Assembly: GCA_001579985.1 (NCBI GenBank)
Contig: LRSR01005959.1
Span: 1 to 23,645, forward strand
Length of the DNA stretch: 23,645 nt
Direction of reading: 5' to 3'
From: Hypsibius dujardini
Taxonomy: Eukaryota > Tardigrada > Eutardigrada > Parachela > Hypsibiidae
Position numbers and translations under genes: made by a program. This document shows positions 1 through 9,524 of the stretch, piece by piece (position 1 is the stretch's first letter; every line of letters begins with the position of its first letter). The notes under the pieces are model-generated. The model ran no database searches, had not been told where the DNA came from, and was given only the letters and a program-made list of their open reading frames with translations.

Positions 1-691
1 TCTTGCACGAGCTGGAAAAAATACCCCGACGAACCTGGGAGAACCTTGGAGATCTGTGATCAAAAGAAGAGGCAGTTAAGAAAATAGACCAGCAACGGGA
101 GCATCAATTGTCTGGGACAGCCAAAAGAAGGATGAATGGACTTACAGGGTTTGACTAGATGTGGTTTGACACCATGTCTGCTGCTGCGGCCCAGTCATGA
201 CGAAGAACGATAAACAGACCGACTGTCTGGCGCGTTCTCTTTTTCAAACATGGCAGTGACCGTGAGCACGTTCCCGTCGCCTTTTTCCAGAGAGCTCCCG
301 TGTGTGTGTGAGTGTGCGTCCCGTTTCATCCAGACGGGCGACGCGTGCACAGACAGACACAGACACACACATGTCGATACTCGGGATGGTGCAAAAGCAA
401 ACTAGGCTATTCGACACACAGAAAGAAGGGGAAAAGGGACGCGCGCGGGTGGTGTCGTGTGTGTCAGACAACAGTCAACTTTACACGCCGTAAACTACGC
501 CGGCCAGGCAGGCAGGACGCCGGGCGCGCGTTCCCGTTTCCGCCACTCACTCACTAACATCATCCCGTATCGATCAGACATCCTGCGCGCTCTGGATGAC
601 ACAACATCGTTGGGCTGTCTGTCTCCTTTTGTGTTGGCTTGGTCTCTTTCCTTTCCCGGTCACTGTTTGTCTTTCTGGCTGTCTCGCTGTC
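1..691. other. No supported gene; left flank
   Basis: No frame has convincing coding character. A short open stretch at 3-56 (plus) ends in a stop and could be the tail of an exon, but no known family is visible. A GT/CA-rich patch lies at 300-370. The remainder is unremarkable single-copy-looking sequence. Confidence 0.5.
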
Positions 692-809
692 GGTCTGCGT
701 GTCTGCCTGCCTGCCTGCCTGCCTGCCTATCTCCCTGCCTGCCTGTTTGTCTGTATTCCTGTCTGTATGTTTTGTTTGTCTTTTTCTCTTTGCCTGTTTG
801 TCTACTTGC

Positions 810-852
<43 letters not shown>
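692..852. repeat. CTGT/CTGC tetranucleotide array
   Basis: Degenerate run of TGCC and TGTC units ending in about eleven uninterrupted CTGT copies near 809-852. Open frames across it translate to Cys-Leu-Ser-Val repeats and are repeat artefacts. Confidence 0.95.
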
Positions 853-1379
853 TAGTTTGTTTAAGTCTGTGTGTTTATTTGTCTACCTACCTGTTTCTAA
901 AATTACTTTTGCCTGCTTCTGTAATTCTGTTTTTCAGTTGTCTGTTGATTTGGTTACAACTCATCACCATTCTTTCTGCCTGTTTTGCGTATACTGTCAC
1001 TATTTTACACGGGATGCATGTTGTTTTCCGAATGACAGAAGGTGAGCAAGTCCGATGCCACCCTTGTCTGCGTGTTGTACGGCACGCACAAAGGAGGCAA
1101 CAAGGCGCACACGACTGGATCGACCCGTTGTGTCGGCAAAATGCGAGTGGAGGGGGTTAGGTCCACGAGGGACTAAACCAAATTCAGGGGAAATAAGTGA
1201 AGCATACGAATGGCGGCGCGTGCGGATGGGATGAGGAGAACCAGAGGGAATATATAAAGGGTGAGCTGTCATTTTAAGGATAACAAAAGCAAGCGGAATA
1301 AATTTGCCGTTAGGGGTTGGGGTGAAAGGAACGCAAGGGGGGCACAGATGCAGACAACAAGGGATTGACATGCTGTTTG
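853..1379. other. No supported gene
   Basis: Single-copy-looking sequence between two repeat blocks. A minus-strand frame is open at 1000-1371, but its composition is not protein-like and there are no splice sites or family motifs to support it. Confidence 0.45.
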
Positions 1380-1635
1380 TCGGAGTCTGTGTCTGTGCTA
1401 CAGTATTATGTCTGTGCTCTGTGTCTGTGATACAGTACTATGTCTGTGTCTGTGACTGTGCTCTGTGTCTGTGCTCTGTGTCTGTGCTACAGTACTATGT
1501 CTGTGTCTGTGTCGATGCTCTGTGTCTGTGCTACAATAATGTGTCTGTGTCTGTGACTGTGCTCTGTGTCTGTGTCTGTGCTACAATAATGTGTCTGTGT
1601 CTGTGACTGTGCTCTGTGTCTGTGTCTGTGTTATG
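1380..1635. repeat. CTGTGT-based minisatellite
   Basis: Repeats of CTGTGTCTGTGCTACAGTA and CTGTGTCTGTGACTGTGCT types in a higher-order pattern of roughly 40-60 bp. The units TGTGCTACAGTACTATG and TGTGCTACAATAATGTG alternate, so copies have diverged and been re-amplified. Confidence 0.85.
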
Positions 1636-2013
1636 TGTTGGGCGAATGTCTGATTTAAAAGGGGTGTGTGTTATTCTGCAACGTCTGGCTGGACTCTGGA
1701 TGTCTGGAAGTGACTAGAAAAGCTATGAGAGAGTGACCGGGGTTGTGTACGCAGTAATTTGCTTGGGATGAAGGGGAAGCGGAATGTGATTTTCACACTC
1801 TGCTAGCGATCGATCGATCCATATGGGGCCATGGCGGCACAGGGACAACAGCCCACCGTGACATGAGATCAACCCGACTGCGATCAATCAATGCATAAGT
1901 GGAGTTATCAGTTATTTACGAAAACCCGTTTACAAGTCTCAAAATTCTGTGCCGGTTTTGGAGAAGTAATACTAGTACACCTAAGAGTAAGCGTACTTGT
2001 GTGGGATTTTAGT
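1636..2013. other. No supported gene
   Basis: Nothing recognised. A GATCGATCGATC run sits near 1808-1819. Confidence 0.5.
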
Positions 2014-2250
2014 GCCTGCATGCCTGCCTCCCTCCCTCCCTGTTTGTCTGCCTGACTGTCTGCCTGCCTCCCACCCTCCCAGTCTGTCTGCCTGCCTGTC
2101 TGTCTGTCTGTCTGTCTGCCTGTCTATCTGTCTGTCTGTCTATCTGTCTCTCTGTCTGCCTCCCACTCTCCCTGTCTGCCTGCCTGTTTGGCTGTTTGTC
2201 TGTCTGCCTGCCTGCCTGTCTGTCTGTCTACTTGCATGCCTGTCTGCTTG
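2014..2250. repeat. CTGT/CTGC tetranucleotide array
   Basis: Degenerate TGCC, CTCC and TGTC units with a purer CTGT core near 2095-2160. It lies about 300 bp beyond the 3' end of the minus-strand coiled-coil gene. Confidence 0.95.
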
Positions 2251-2555
2251 AACATCGGTCTATTTACCTATCCGCCTGTGTCACTGACTGTCTCTTGACT
2301 TGGAAATTTCTTTGGGCTATTGAAAAATCTAAATGCTGAAGAAGTTCTTAGAAATAGGTGCATTCCACACCAAAACATTACAACGATAGGAAGATTGGGA
2401 GGGGATAGTCAAGCAGGAAAATGTTCATCAAACCAATTGGACTGCCGAATGCCCGATCAAAAATCAGGCAACAGAGCTTGTGGATATGAGAGGAAGATCA
2501 TCATATAACAAAATAAATTCGTGTAGCAGAGCGACACAAGTCGGCACTGCTGTAG
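2251..2555. other. 3' flank of the minus-strand gene
   Basis: This is the probable 3' UTR and downstream flank of the gene ending at 2556. I did not find a clear AATAAA on the minus strand. No other coding signal is seen. Confidence 0.4.
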
Positions 2556-3333
2556 TCAATCACAATTTCTTGAGGACGACTTTTTCCTCATGGCTTTCCG
2601 GAGTTCAGTGCGTACCTCCTGGTTGCGTACCTGCGCTTGATAGGCGTCGTTCTGCATCTGGATGAAGCGATCTTTCTCGCGTTGCATGTGCTGGTCGACC
2701 TTGACGATGATATCCTCGACTTCGGTCATGCGTTCGGTCAACTGGTGCACCTCATGCCGTTTTTCGTCCACTTTTTCATGGAGCTGCTTGGTGGTCAGTT
2801 CGAGATCTTTCACAAAACACCTGTAGAACAGAACATTCGAAACCTAAATCGTCTGTCTGTCTGTCTGTCTGCCTGCCTGCCTGCCTGCCTGTACGCCTGA
2901 CTGACTGACTGTCTGTCTGCCTGTCTGTCTGCCTGTCTGTCTGTCTGCTCTGTCTGGCTGTCTGTCTGTCTGTCTGTCAGTTTGTCTGTCTGTCTGGCTG
3001 GCTGTCTGGCTGTGGGTCTTACCCAAGGTTTTCGATCTGTTTGAGATGATCCTGCTTCTGATCTTCCAGGCTGGTCAGACGCGCCTTCTGCTCCTCCTGC
3101 TGCAGCTCCATTTTGCTGAGCACTTCCAAACTGTGGTTGTGCCTCCGCGACAGTTCATCCCGGTCGGCGTCCGTGGTGTGCAGTCGATGCTCCAGCGCGT
3201 TCACCTTGTCTGCCCATCGCTGCCTGTCTCTTTGATTTTCCTCCCCTATTCTCTAGTACAAAACAAAAAGGGGCAACTTTAACGAAAATACATTCAGCAG
3301 ACATGCAGACATGCAAACAGACATACAGACTTG

Positions 3334-3367
<34 letters not shown>

Positions 3368-3978
3368 TGCAGACAGACAGACATGCCAATGCCCGGCTTT
3401 ATGAGTTGTGAGAAATCAGGAAGTACCTCTAGTTTCATTTTGAGCTCTTCATTGTCGACCTGGGCGGTGCGAACTTTGGCGAAGGCTTCGTCTCGTTCGC
3501 ACTCTAGCCGGCGGACACGAGCTTCCAGGTCCTGTCCGGGTGGACGATCTCGCTCGCGGAGACGTCTTACTTCGTCCAGAGCTTCGTCGTAGAGCTCCGT
3601 CAAGCGTTCCCGATCGTTCTGCTCTCGTTTCACCTGTTTCAACAGCTGCTGTGCGTGCGTATTCAAAAACTCCACTTTTTCCTCCAGCTCCTCCAAACTA
3701 TTCGTCCGTTTCGAGTCGTACGGCGGCAAGTTCTCCGATAGCATCGGCCTCCGCCGGGGCCGAGACGGGGACTCGGTCACATGGTCCACCGCGTCCTCGT
3801 CACAGCTTGACCGGTGGTCAGACACCCTCGACTGCACCGACGACCGTCCTGCCCGATGACCACCGCCACCGCACTGAGGCTCCCCGCGTTTCTTATTCTT
3901 GGCTTTCGGACTGGTCGGGGGGCAGTCGTCCCTCGGTTGGTGGGACATTGGCGCAGGCTTCGACGGTCCTTCATACGG
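2556..3978 (-). CDS. Coiled-coil protein, three C-terminal exons (CEP135/TSGA10-like, tentative)
   Basis: Three minus-strand exons join in frame: 3978-3427 (phase 0, donor GAG|GTACTT), 3252-3023 (acceptor after TTTTGTACTAG, donor CTTGG|GTAAG, phase 2) and 2820-2556 (acceptor TTCTACAG, stop TGA). Together they give 348 codons. The first about 85 residues are Pro/Arg/Ser-rich and probably disordered (MSHQPRDD from 3948, then SPSRPRRRP). The remaining about 260 residues are almost continuous heptad-rich coiled coil (SLEELEEKVEFLNTHAQQLL, RERLTELYDEALDEVRRLRE, ELTTKQLHEKVDEKRHEV). The pattern ERLTELYDEALDEVRRLR, then LECERDEAF and a further heptad block, recalls the CEP135/TSGA10 centriolar family, but coiled coils give weak identity and I would call it only a coiled-coil protein with confidence. 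The ATG at 3948 could be the start; phase-0 acceptor TTAATACAG|CCG at 3979 suggests upstream exons instead. Both introns hold CTGT/CAGA arrays. Confidence 0.8.
2851..3012. repeat. CTGT array in the coiled-coil gene intron
   Basis: CTGT/CTGC/CTGG units fill nearly the whole intron between 3022 and 2821. The array stops about 10 bp from the donor and 30 bp from the acceptor, so only the splice signals are left unique. Confidence 0.95.
3298..3385. repeat. CAGA array in the coiled-coil gene intron
   Basis: CAGA units with CATG interruptions, in the intron 3426-3253, about 40 bp from the donor. The orientation is opposite to the array in the next intron. Confidence 0.95.
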
Positions 3979-3997
3979 CTGTATTAACACCCGGTCC

Positions 3998-4182
3998 GTT
4001 GATTGATTGAATGATCATGAGTCGAAGATCGGCAATCAATCAATCAACCGGGCATGCCGAGCGTTGATTGATTGAATGATCATGATTCGAAGATCGGCAA
4101 TCAATCAATCAACCAGCCACGCCGTGCGTTGATTGATTGAATGATCATGATTCGAAGATCGGCAATCAATCAATCAACCGCG
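3998..4182. repeat. Tandem repeat, 3 x 65 bp, internally palindromic
   Basis: Copies start at 3998, 4063 and 4128. Each unit opens with GTTGATTGATTG and closes with CAATCAATCAATCAAC around a central ATGATCAT palindrome, so each unit could fold into a hairpin. It directly abuts the 5'-most confident exon of the minus-strand gene. Confidence 0.9.
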
Positions 4183-4555
4183 CCAGAGCATGGATCACTT
4201 ACGATATTTGATTTCAACACTTGCGCGCAAGGTAAAGTTAACGTTCCACATCTATCTGAAAGAGCGGAAATAATGTTGTTAGCGGGTGAAATCAACCGAT
4301 CCGGGTTTCATCATTTACTTTGGGTGTTCTTGGTGGAAGCGTCTCTCGCCCGTCTCAGTTCCTTGGCAAACGTATCCGCTTCAAATAAAAAAGCACCCTT
4401 AACTGATTTTCTGCTACATGTTTTAATTATTTTCCAATTTATCCAGATTTCAAATACATATTATACTATTTTTCACAATTAAACTGACTGCATTGCGTGT
4501 AGAGTATGTTCGATCCACACAAACTATCAGGCCAATTCATCAATCAGCGACGACA
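4183..4555. other. No supported gene
   Basis: The plus-strand frame 4141-4482 is open partly because of the neighbouring repeat. It lacks a recognisable domain and has AT-rich codons unlike the accepted exons. Nothing else seen. Confidence 0.45.
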
Positions 4556-4801
4556 CTATGTGCTAATATCTTCAGTGAAGCATTGATTGATTCGTTGATT
4601 GACAAGCCGCGCAGCACTGTGTGCTAATATCTTCAGTGAAGCATTGATTGATTCGTTGATTGACAAGCCGCGCAGCACTGTGTCCTAATATCTTCAGTGA
4701 AGCATTGATTGATTCGTTGATTGACAAGCCGCGCAGCACTGTGTGCTAATATCTTCAGTGAAGCATTGATTGATTCGTTGATTGACAAGCCGCGCAGCAC
4801 C
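4556..4801. repeat. Tandem repeat, 4 x 61 bp
   Basis: The anchor TGCTAATATCTTCAGTGAAG recurs at 4561, 4622, 4683 (one base change) and 4744. Each unit contains GATTGATTCGTTGATTG and ends GCCGCGCAGCAC. Sixty-one is not a multiple of three, so overlapping open frames are incidental. Confidence 0.95.
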
Positions 4802-5148
4802 AACATAAATAATTCCGATTGCCCTGTGGAGCGCAATCATTCCTCGCCATGCTTTCCAGTCGCTGGTGAAAATCGCGTTGCTTCCGCTCCATCCGCTGAC
4901 AAATTACGTTGCTGGCGGATTTAGAAAACGGATTGGAGGGTGATGAGACCGTGCCGTTGCAGTCGGTTGGATTTGCTCGGAATCTGTTGTACTTAGCAAC
5001 ATTGACTTGTAGTATGATGAAATGAGTAAGAAATGGCTTTAGAAAGAAATAATTGCCTCGCGAGGAGTCAAAGTTCCTCCCAAACAATATAGGATTTCGG
5101 AGGAAGAGAAGAAAACGGGAAGATTCGAAATGGCGTACCTGTTCCGTC
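4802..5148. other. No supported gene
   Basis: Nothing recognised. Open frames here are short and run out of the flanking repeats. Confidence 0.45.
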
Positions 5149-5250
5149 GTTCGAGCAATTTGCTAGACTTGTTCGAATAATTTGTCAGACTTGTTCGAGT
5201 AATTTGTTGGACTTGTTCGATGATTTATCAGACCTGTTCTGCTATTCGAG
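5149..5250. repeat. 22-bp minisatellite
   Basis: Units of the type GTTCGAGCAATTTGCTAGACTT repeat about four times, then decay into GTTCGATGATTTATCAGACC and scattered copies to about 5330. The unit carries TTCGA at one end and AATTT in the middle. Confidence 0.8.
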
Positions 5251-5481
5251 CAATTTAGGGGATCGGTTCGACTGCTCTATCAAGCATGTTCGTACATTTG
5301 GACAATTTATCAGACCTGTTCCGTTCTTTGTTTAGTTAATTGATACGAACGACTGCTTTTGCTGCTTTGATGATCGCCTTGAACATCCATTTTTAAGCCG
5401 TAATGTCCGGAGAAGTTAATTTGCTTTAGATTCGCACTAAACATTTTTTCGGAGAATCTGTCGTCGTCGATCGTCTCCGAA

Positions 5482-5820
5482 ATGGCCGGCGAACCCTTGG
5501 AGGATCCGACTTACCACGCGGGAAGGCTCCGCTTTCTCCGGCAGCCGTTTCGCCATGCCTTCGTCAGCCACAGTGCGAGCTCCCGCGGACATTCGAAATT
5601 GCTGGAGGCTGTCCGGACGCTTCACATGGCGCCCAGTGTGGAGTACCTGAACGCGCGGGAGAAGGAGCGAAGGGAAAATGCTAGCGGAGGAAGCGGCCTG
5701 GAAGCACTTCGATTAGCGGCGCGTGTGCAGCACGAGAATGCAAAGTATCTGTTTTCGATTCAATTCCCGCCAGGCAACCCAAGCTGTGGGAAGTTTTTGC
5801 AACCGTCTGTGAACGCGTAG
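5482..5820 (+). CDS. Hypothetical single-exon ORF, 112 residues
   Basis: An intact plus-strand frame starts at an ATG in a favourable context (GAAATGG) and ends TAG. Codon third positions are rich in G/C, as in the accepted exons. The protein is basic in its first half (PTYHAGRLRFLRQPFRHAF) and has a helical charged centre (EYLNAREKERRENASG) and a Pro/Gly-rich tail (FPPGNPSCGKFLQP). No signal peptide, membrane segment or known domain is visible. The minus strand is open in exactly the complementary register over 5437-5725, so one of the two frames is probably a shadow. I cannot identify the family. Confidence 0.35.
   Translation: MAGEPLEDPTYHAGRLRFLRQPFRHAFVSHSASSRGHSKLLEAVRTLHMAPSVEYLNAREKERRENASGGSGLEALRLAARVQHENAKYLFSIQFPPGNPSCGKFLQPSVNA
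5515..5592 (-). CDS. Candidate first coding exon of the minus-strand coiled-coil gene
   Basis: Minus strand: an ATG at 5592 opens a 26-codon stretch (MSAGARTVADEGMAKRLPEK, then AEPSRV) that ends at a textbook donor, GTG|GTAAGT, in phase 0. The acceptor at 3979 is also phase 0, so the join would read AEPSRV-PYEGPSKPAP and would give a 374-residue protein. It overlaps the plus-strand 112-codon ORF in the opposite register; both cannot easily be real. The evidence is the strong donor and matching phase only. Confidence 0.35.
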
Positions 5821-5937
5821 GAAACTATGCTCGGAGCGGCAGCGATGCCGCAGGTGGGTGCTGGGGATTCGTAATTACAGTGGGTGCTTGATTGGTTGAT
5901 TTATCGGCTTACCGTGTTTTGCGGTGCAGGTGTTGGT

Positions 5938-6090
5938 TAAAAGCTAGTTTGAAGAACAAATGAGCTGAGTTGAAGAACAAAAAAGCTAGGTTGAAGAACA
6001 AAAAAGTTGTGCTGAACGAACAAACCGATTTGAAAAATGCACAAGCTGAGTTGAAGAACAAGTGAACTAGCTTGCAGAACAATTGAGTTG
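5938..6090. repeat. 21-bp minisatellite
   Basis: Units of the type GAAGAACAAATGAGCTGAGTT occur about six times with substitutions and one insertion. The period is a multiple of three, so minus-strand frames read as repeated Phe-Phe-Asn-Ser-Ala, an artefact of the repeat. Confidence 0.8.
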
Positions 6091-6104
6091 AGTTGTAGGC
6101 AGTA

Positions 6105-6165
6105 AGATTAATATAGATAGATAGATAGACCGACCGACCGACAGACCGACAGACAAACAGACAAG
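6105..6165. repeat. GATA/GACC/GACA short tetranucleotide run
   Basis: Adjacent runs of ATAG, ACCG and ACAG units show stepwise conversion from GATA to GACC to GACA type. Confidence 0.8.
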
Positions 6166-6193
6166 TCGATAGATGGACAAAATATACAGACAC

Positions 6194-6292
6194 ATAGATC
6201 CAGAGGTGTTCGTACAAGGGGTTCTTCAGCATGGAGTGGATTCGCGGCTGGGTGAGCTCCAGCTGCGAGCGCCAAGAGAGGTCGGGATGCAT
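6194..6292 (-). CDS. Candidate small initial exon, minus strand
   Basis: A minus-strand frame from an ATG at 6292 reads MHPDLSWRSQLELTQPRIHS and MLKNPLYEHLWIY before reaching possible donors TAT|GTGTCT (exon end 6194) or TCT|GTATAT, both phase 0. About 85 percent of codons end in G or C, against about 60 percent for the plus-strand frame here, and the stretch looks protein-like. An in-frame TAA lies just upstream, with no AG between, so it would have to be an initial exon. It could be an alternative 5' exon of the coiled-coil gene (phase 0 into 3978) or belong to nothing. The donors are weak. Confidence 0.3.
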
Positions 6293-6535
6293 GAGACACG
6301 TTTAATCTGGCGACAGACTCTAGAAAGGCACTGGAATGACTTGTCTGATTTGGGGTTATTTGAATGCTTTCTGGTACTACGTTCAACCGACTAGAATATA
6401 ACTATCTATCTTTCTGCAACGGTGTGGCTTCAACCCTCGGCACGGCTTTCGATAAGCACCGATCCTTTTTCATCATCCAGACAAGATTCAAAGCCCCGTT
6501 TAGTTGTCAATCACATCGCAACTGCCTGCAAGCAT
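6293..6535. other. No supported gene
   Basis: Nothing recognised; open frames here run into the CTGT array that follows. Confidence 0.4.
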
Positions 6536-6544
6536 GTCTATCTA

Positions 6545-6603
<59 letters not shown>

Positions 6604-6817
6604 ACCTGCCTGCCTGCCTGCCTGCCTGCCTGTGTGTCTGTCTGTGTGTCTGTGTCTGTTTGTCTGTCTGCCTGCTTGCCTGTTTGTCTCTCTGTGTGTC
6701 TGTGTGTCTGTCTGCCTGCTTGCCTGTATGTCTGTCTGTCTGTCTTTTTGTCTGTCTTCCTGCTTGCCTGTTAGTTTGTCTGTGTCTGTCTGCTTGTCTA
6801 TCTGTCTGTCTGTCTGC
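6536..6817. repeat. CTGT/CTGC array
   Basis: About 280 bp of CTGT with CTGC and GTGTCTGT variants; the purest run lies near 6546-6600. Intergenic between the minus-strand gene and DNAAF11. Confidence 0.95.
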
Positions 6818-7197
6818 AAGTAGAAAATAATGCAGATAAGATAATGAAAGAAATCCAACACGCAAGCTAGACTGAGAGAGAGCCAATCAAGGCAATCAAG
6901 CAAAGCCACAGGTTATGAAGCGGTCGATTAAAACATCAATAAATCAGTCGATCATGCAAACATTTCACACGGCCAATAGCAGTAACATATAATTTATTCG
7001 ATAATCTGAAAAGTGAATTGTAATTGTCTCAAGGAAATAACAATTTTTAGAAGAACCTCTCTAAATGTCTGAGTCAGGTTGACTAGAATGGACTGATATA
7101 TCAGCTAATGAAAATGAAAATACAGATTTTTCTGATGTTGATTGGTAGTCAGATTCCTCATACCACAAGACTGCATGTAAAACTTCAGCGGTAACTA
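6818..7197. other. No supported gene
   Basis: AT-rich sequence with no coding or repeat structure that I can support. Confidence 0.45.
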
Positions 7198-7768
7198 CCT
7201 CGGCGGAGTACGCGGGGCTATGCAATTTGTATTCGGCGGAGCGGAAACGGAGGCCGTTGCCCAGCAAAAGCCAAGCCGACCAATAGGAAGAATCCCAGCT
7301 TTTCCAACTGACGGATTAATGCGTCAATGCCCCTAGAACCGCCTCGGCGGAGTAGGCGAAGCTATGCCAAATTCATTCGGCGGAGCGGAGGCGGAGGCCG
7401 TTGCCCAGGGAAAGCCAAGCCGACCAATAGGAAGAATCCCAGCTTTTCCAACTGACGGATTAATGCGTCGATTCCCCCTAGAACCGCCTCGGCGAAGTAG
7501 GCGGAGCTATGCCAAATTCATTCGGCGGAGCGGAGGCGGAGGCCGTTGCCCAGGGAAAGCCAGGCCGACCAATAGGAAGAATCCCCAGCTTTTTCAACTG
7601 ACGGATTAATGCGTCGATGCCCCCTAGAACCGCCCCGGCGGAGTAGGCGGAGCTATGCCAGATTCATTCGGCGGAGCGGAGGCGGAGGCCGTTGCCCAGG
7701 GAAAGCCAAGCCGACCAATAGGAAGAATCCCAGCTTTTCCAACTGACGGATTAATGCGTCGATTTCCT
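7198..7768. repeat. Tandem repeat, 4 x 144-146 bp, upstream of DNAAF11
   Basis: Copies start at 7198, 7342, 7487 and 7633 with few differences. Each carries a GGCGGAG-rich head, GTTGCCCAGGGAAAG (GTTGCCCAGCAAAAG in copy 1), a CCAAT box in GACCAATAGG (CCAAT at 7280, 7424, 7569, 7715) and ACTGACGGATTAATGCGTC. The array ends about 180 bp before the DNAAF11 start, so it may overlap the promoter. The short open frame inside it (7364-7609) is a repeat artefact. Confidence 0.95.
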
Positions 7769-7949
7769 CAAGAAAATTCATTCCACGACGACTTCCGTCT
7801 GAGTTTCCAATAATCGAAAATATTTTCTTTAATTGGCTAATTTACTAATAGTCAATTTAATTCTTGTTAGATTAGATTTATTATTACATCATACTTTTTG
7901 TTTGGAATTCATTGCTGACACTCGGAATAAAATTCCCCTTTTGAAGAAA

Positions 7950-9471
7950 ATGTCTCGCAGTAAGTACACAAAGAAAAGGATGCCCCAGTCATTTACGGTT
8001 TATCGAAGTGTTTCCCATTTTGAAGTCACGTTGGATCTGCTGCGGAGACGGTGCGAGCACAACGAGGGCCTTATCCACAACCTTGAGGAACTATCCCTGC
8101 ATCAGGATAACCTTGAAGAGTACGCCCGCGGTTGATTGATTGATTGCTGGGATGGTAGTTTACTCGTACAGTAGGCAATTGATTGATTGATTGCTGGGTT
8201 AGCAATTTACTACTTTAGCAGTCGATTGATTGATTGATTGCTCGGCTAGCAATTTACTCGTACTGTAGTCGGTCGATTGATTGATTACGTGAAATTGATT
8301 CATCAATAATGAGATCAGTTGATTGATGTATTGAACAGGTGTTTCGTCCTTGATTGTGACTTTACCCTCCTTTGCAGGATTGAAAACATCGACAGGTGGT
8401 GCAAGGATCTGAAAATTCTTTATCTGCAAGGGAATTCGATCCAGAAAATAGGTGCGAGAACTGGGGGAGTAATTTCAAGAGTCAATTTGAAGGGACGAAG
8501 GAGGTTTTAACTTGGCCACGTGATGTGACGCTAATATTTCATTTCATTTCTTTCTCCATAGAAAACTTATCACGGCTGAAGGATCTCGAATACCTCAATT
8601 TGGCGTTGAATGGGATAGAGCGCATCGAAAACCTCCAGGGTTGCGAGTCACTTCGGAAGTTGGACCTGACCGCCAACTTTATCGGCGATCTCACTTCCGT
8701 GGAGAGCCTTCGCGAGAATCCTTACTTGGAAGAACTGTAAGACAGTAGAATATTCACAAGCATATCGGTTGATTGGGTTGATTGATTGGGTTGATTTTAT
8801 GGATTTGGTTGATCGGTTGATTAGTTGATTTTATGGATTTGGTTGATCGGTTGATTGATTGATTAAGTTGATTTTATGGATTTGGTTGATCGTTGATTGA
8901 TTGATTGATTGGGTTGATTTTATGGATTAGGTTGATTGGTTGATTGATTGAGTTGATTATATGGATTTGTTCGTTTTTGTGTTGTGTCGATCAGAGTTTC
9001 TAGACATTTTACATCTGAAACTTTCTGCTCAATCCCTCTTCCAGATATCTGACTGGTAATCCATGCGCCGAGTTCGATGGCTATCGCTCCTACGTGATCG
9101 CGGCGCTGCCGCACCTCCGGGTGAGTAGACGCATAAATGTGTTCATCGACCGATTTTATCGCATTTGTTTAGCTTTAACAGCGACCCCCCCCCCCATTGA
9201 TGAAATTTATTTATAAAGGGCTCGTGAGTGGCATTCCGGGTCTGAAGGTCGTTTGTTCTCAGGTTTTATCTATCAAGAGACTAGGCGTCATTCGGTGTGA
9301 GGTGTCATCACACACAGCAGACCACCATCCCTCAGGCGCATATGCAGCCAGTAGTGCGGGCATGAGTGTGAAGAGCCCTTCTGTTTCGAGTTCATGAACC
9401 TTTTATTTCGTGATGAACATTCGGTTGTGTTGTTGTTTGTTTGCTTTGACTGAAATGGCAACAGTTCACCC

Positions 9472-9524
<53 letters not shown>

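Noticed and set aside
1-58. Short open stretch LHELEKIPRRTWENLGDL at the left edge
   Set aside because: It looks peptide-like and could be an exon tail or an old transposon remnant, but it is too short and no family was recognised.
457-1160. Long plus-strand open frames rich in Cys-Leu-Ser-Val
   Set aside because: They are translations of CTGT/CTGC arrays, whose 4-bp unit reads the same in all three frames without stops. The same applies to all similar frames at 2000-2250, 6500-6830, 11800-12060, 19900-20330, 20796-21126, 21398-21897 and 22473-22890.
1000-1371. Minus-strand 123-codon open frame
   Set aside because: No domain, no splice context, poor composition, and it lies in sequence without any other gene signal.
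7364-7609. Plus-strand 81-codon frame in the 145-bp repeats
   Set aside because: It spans near-identical repeat copies and has no conserved content; it is a by-product of GC-rich repeats.
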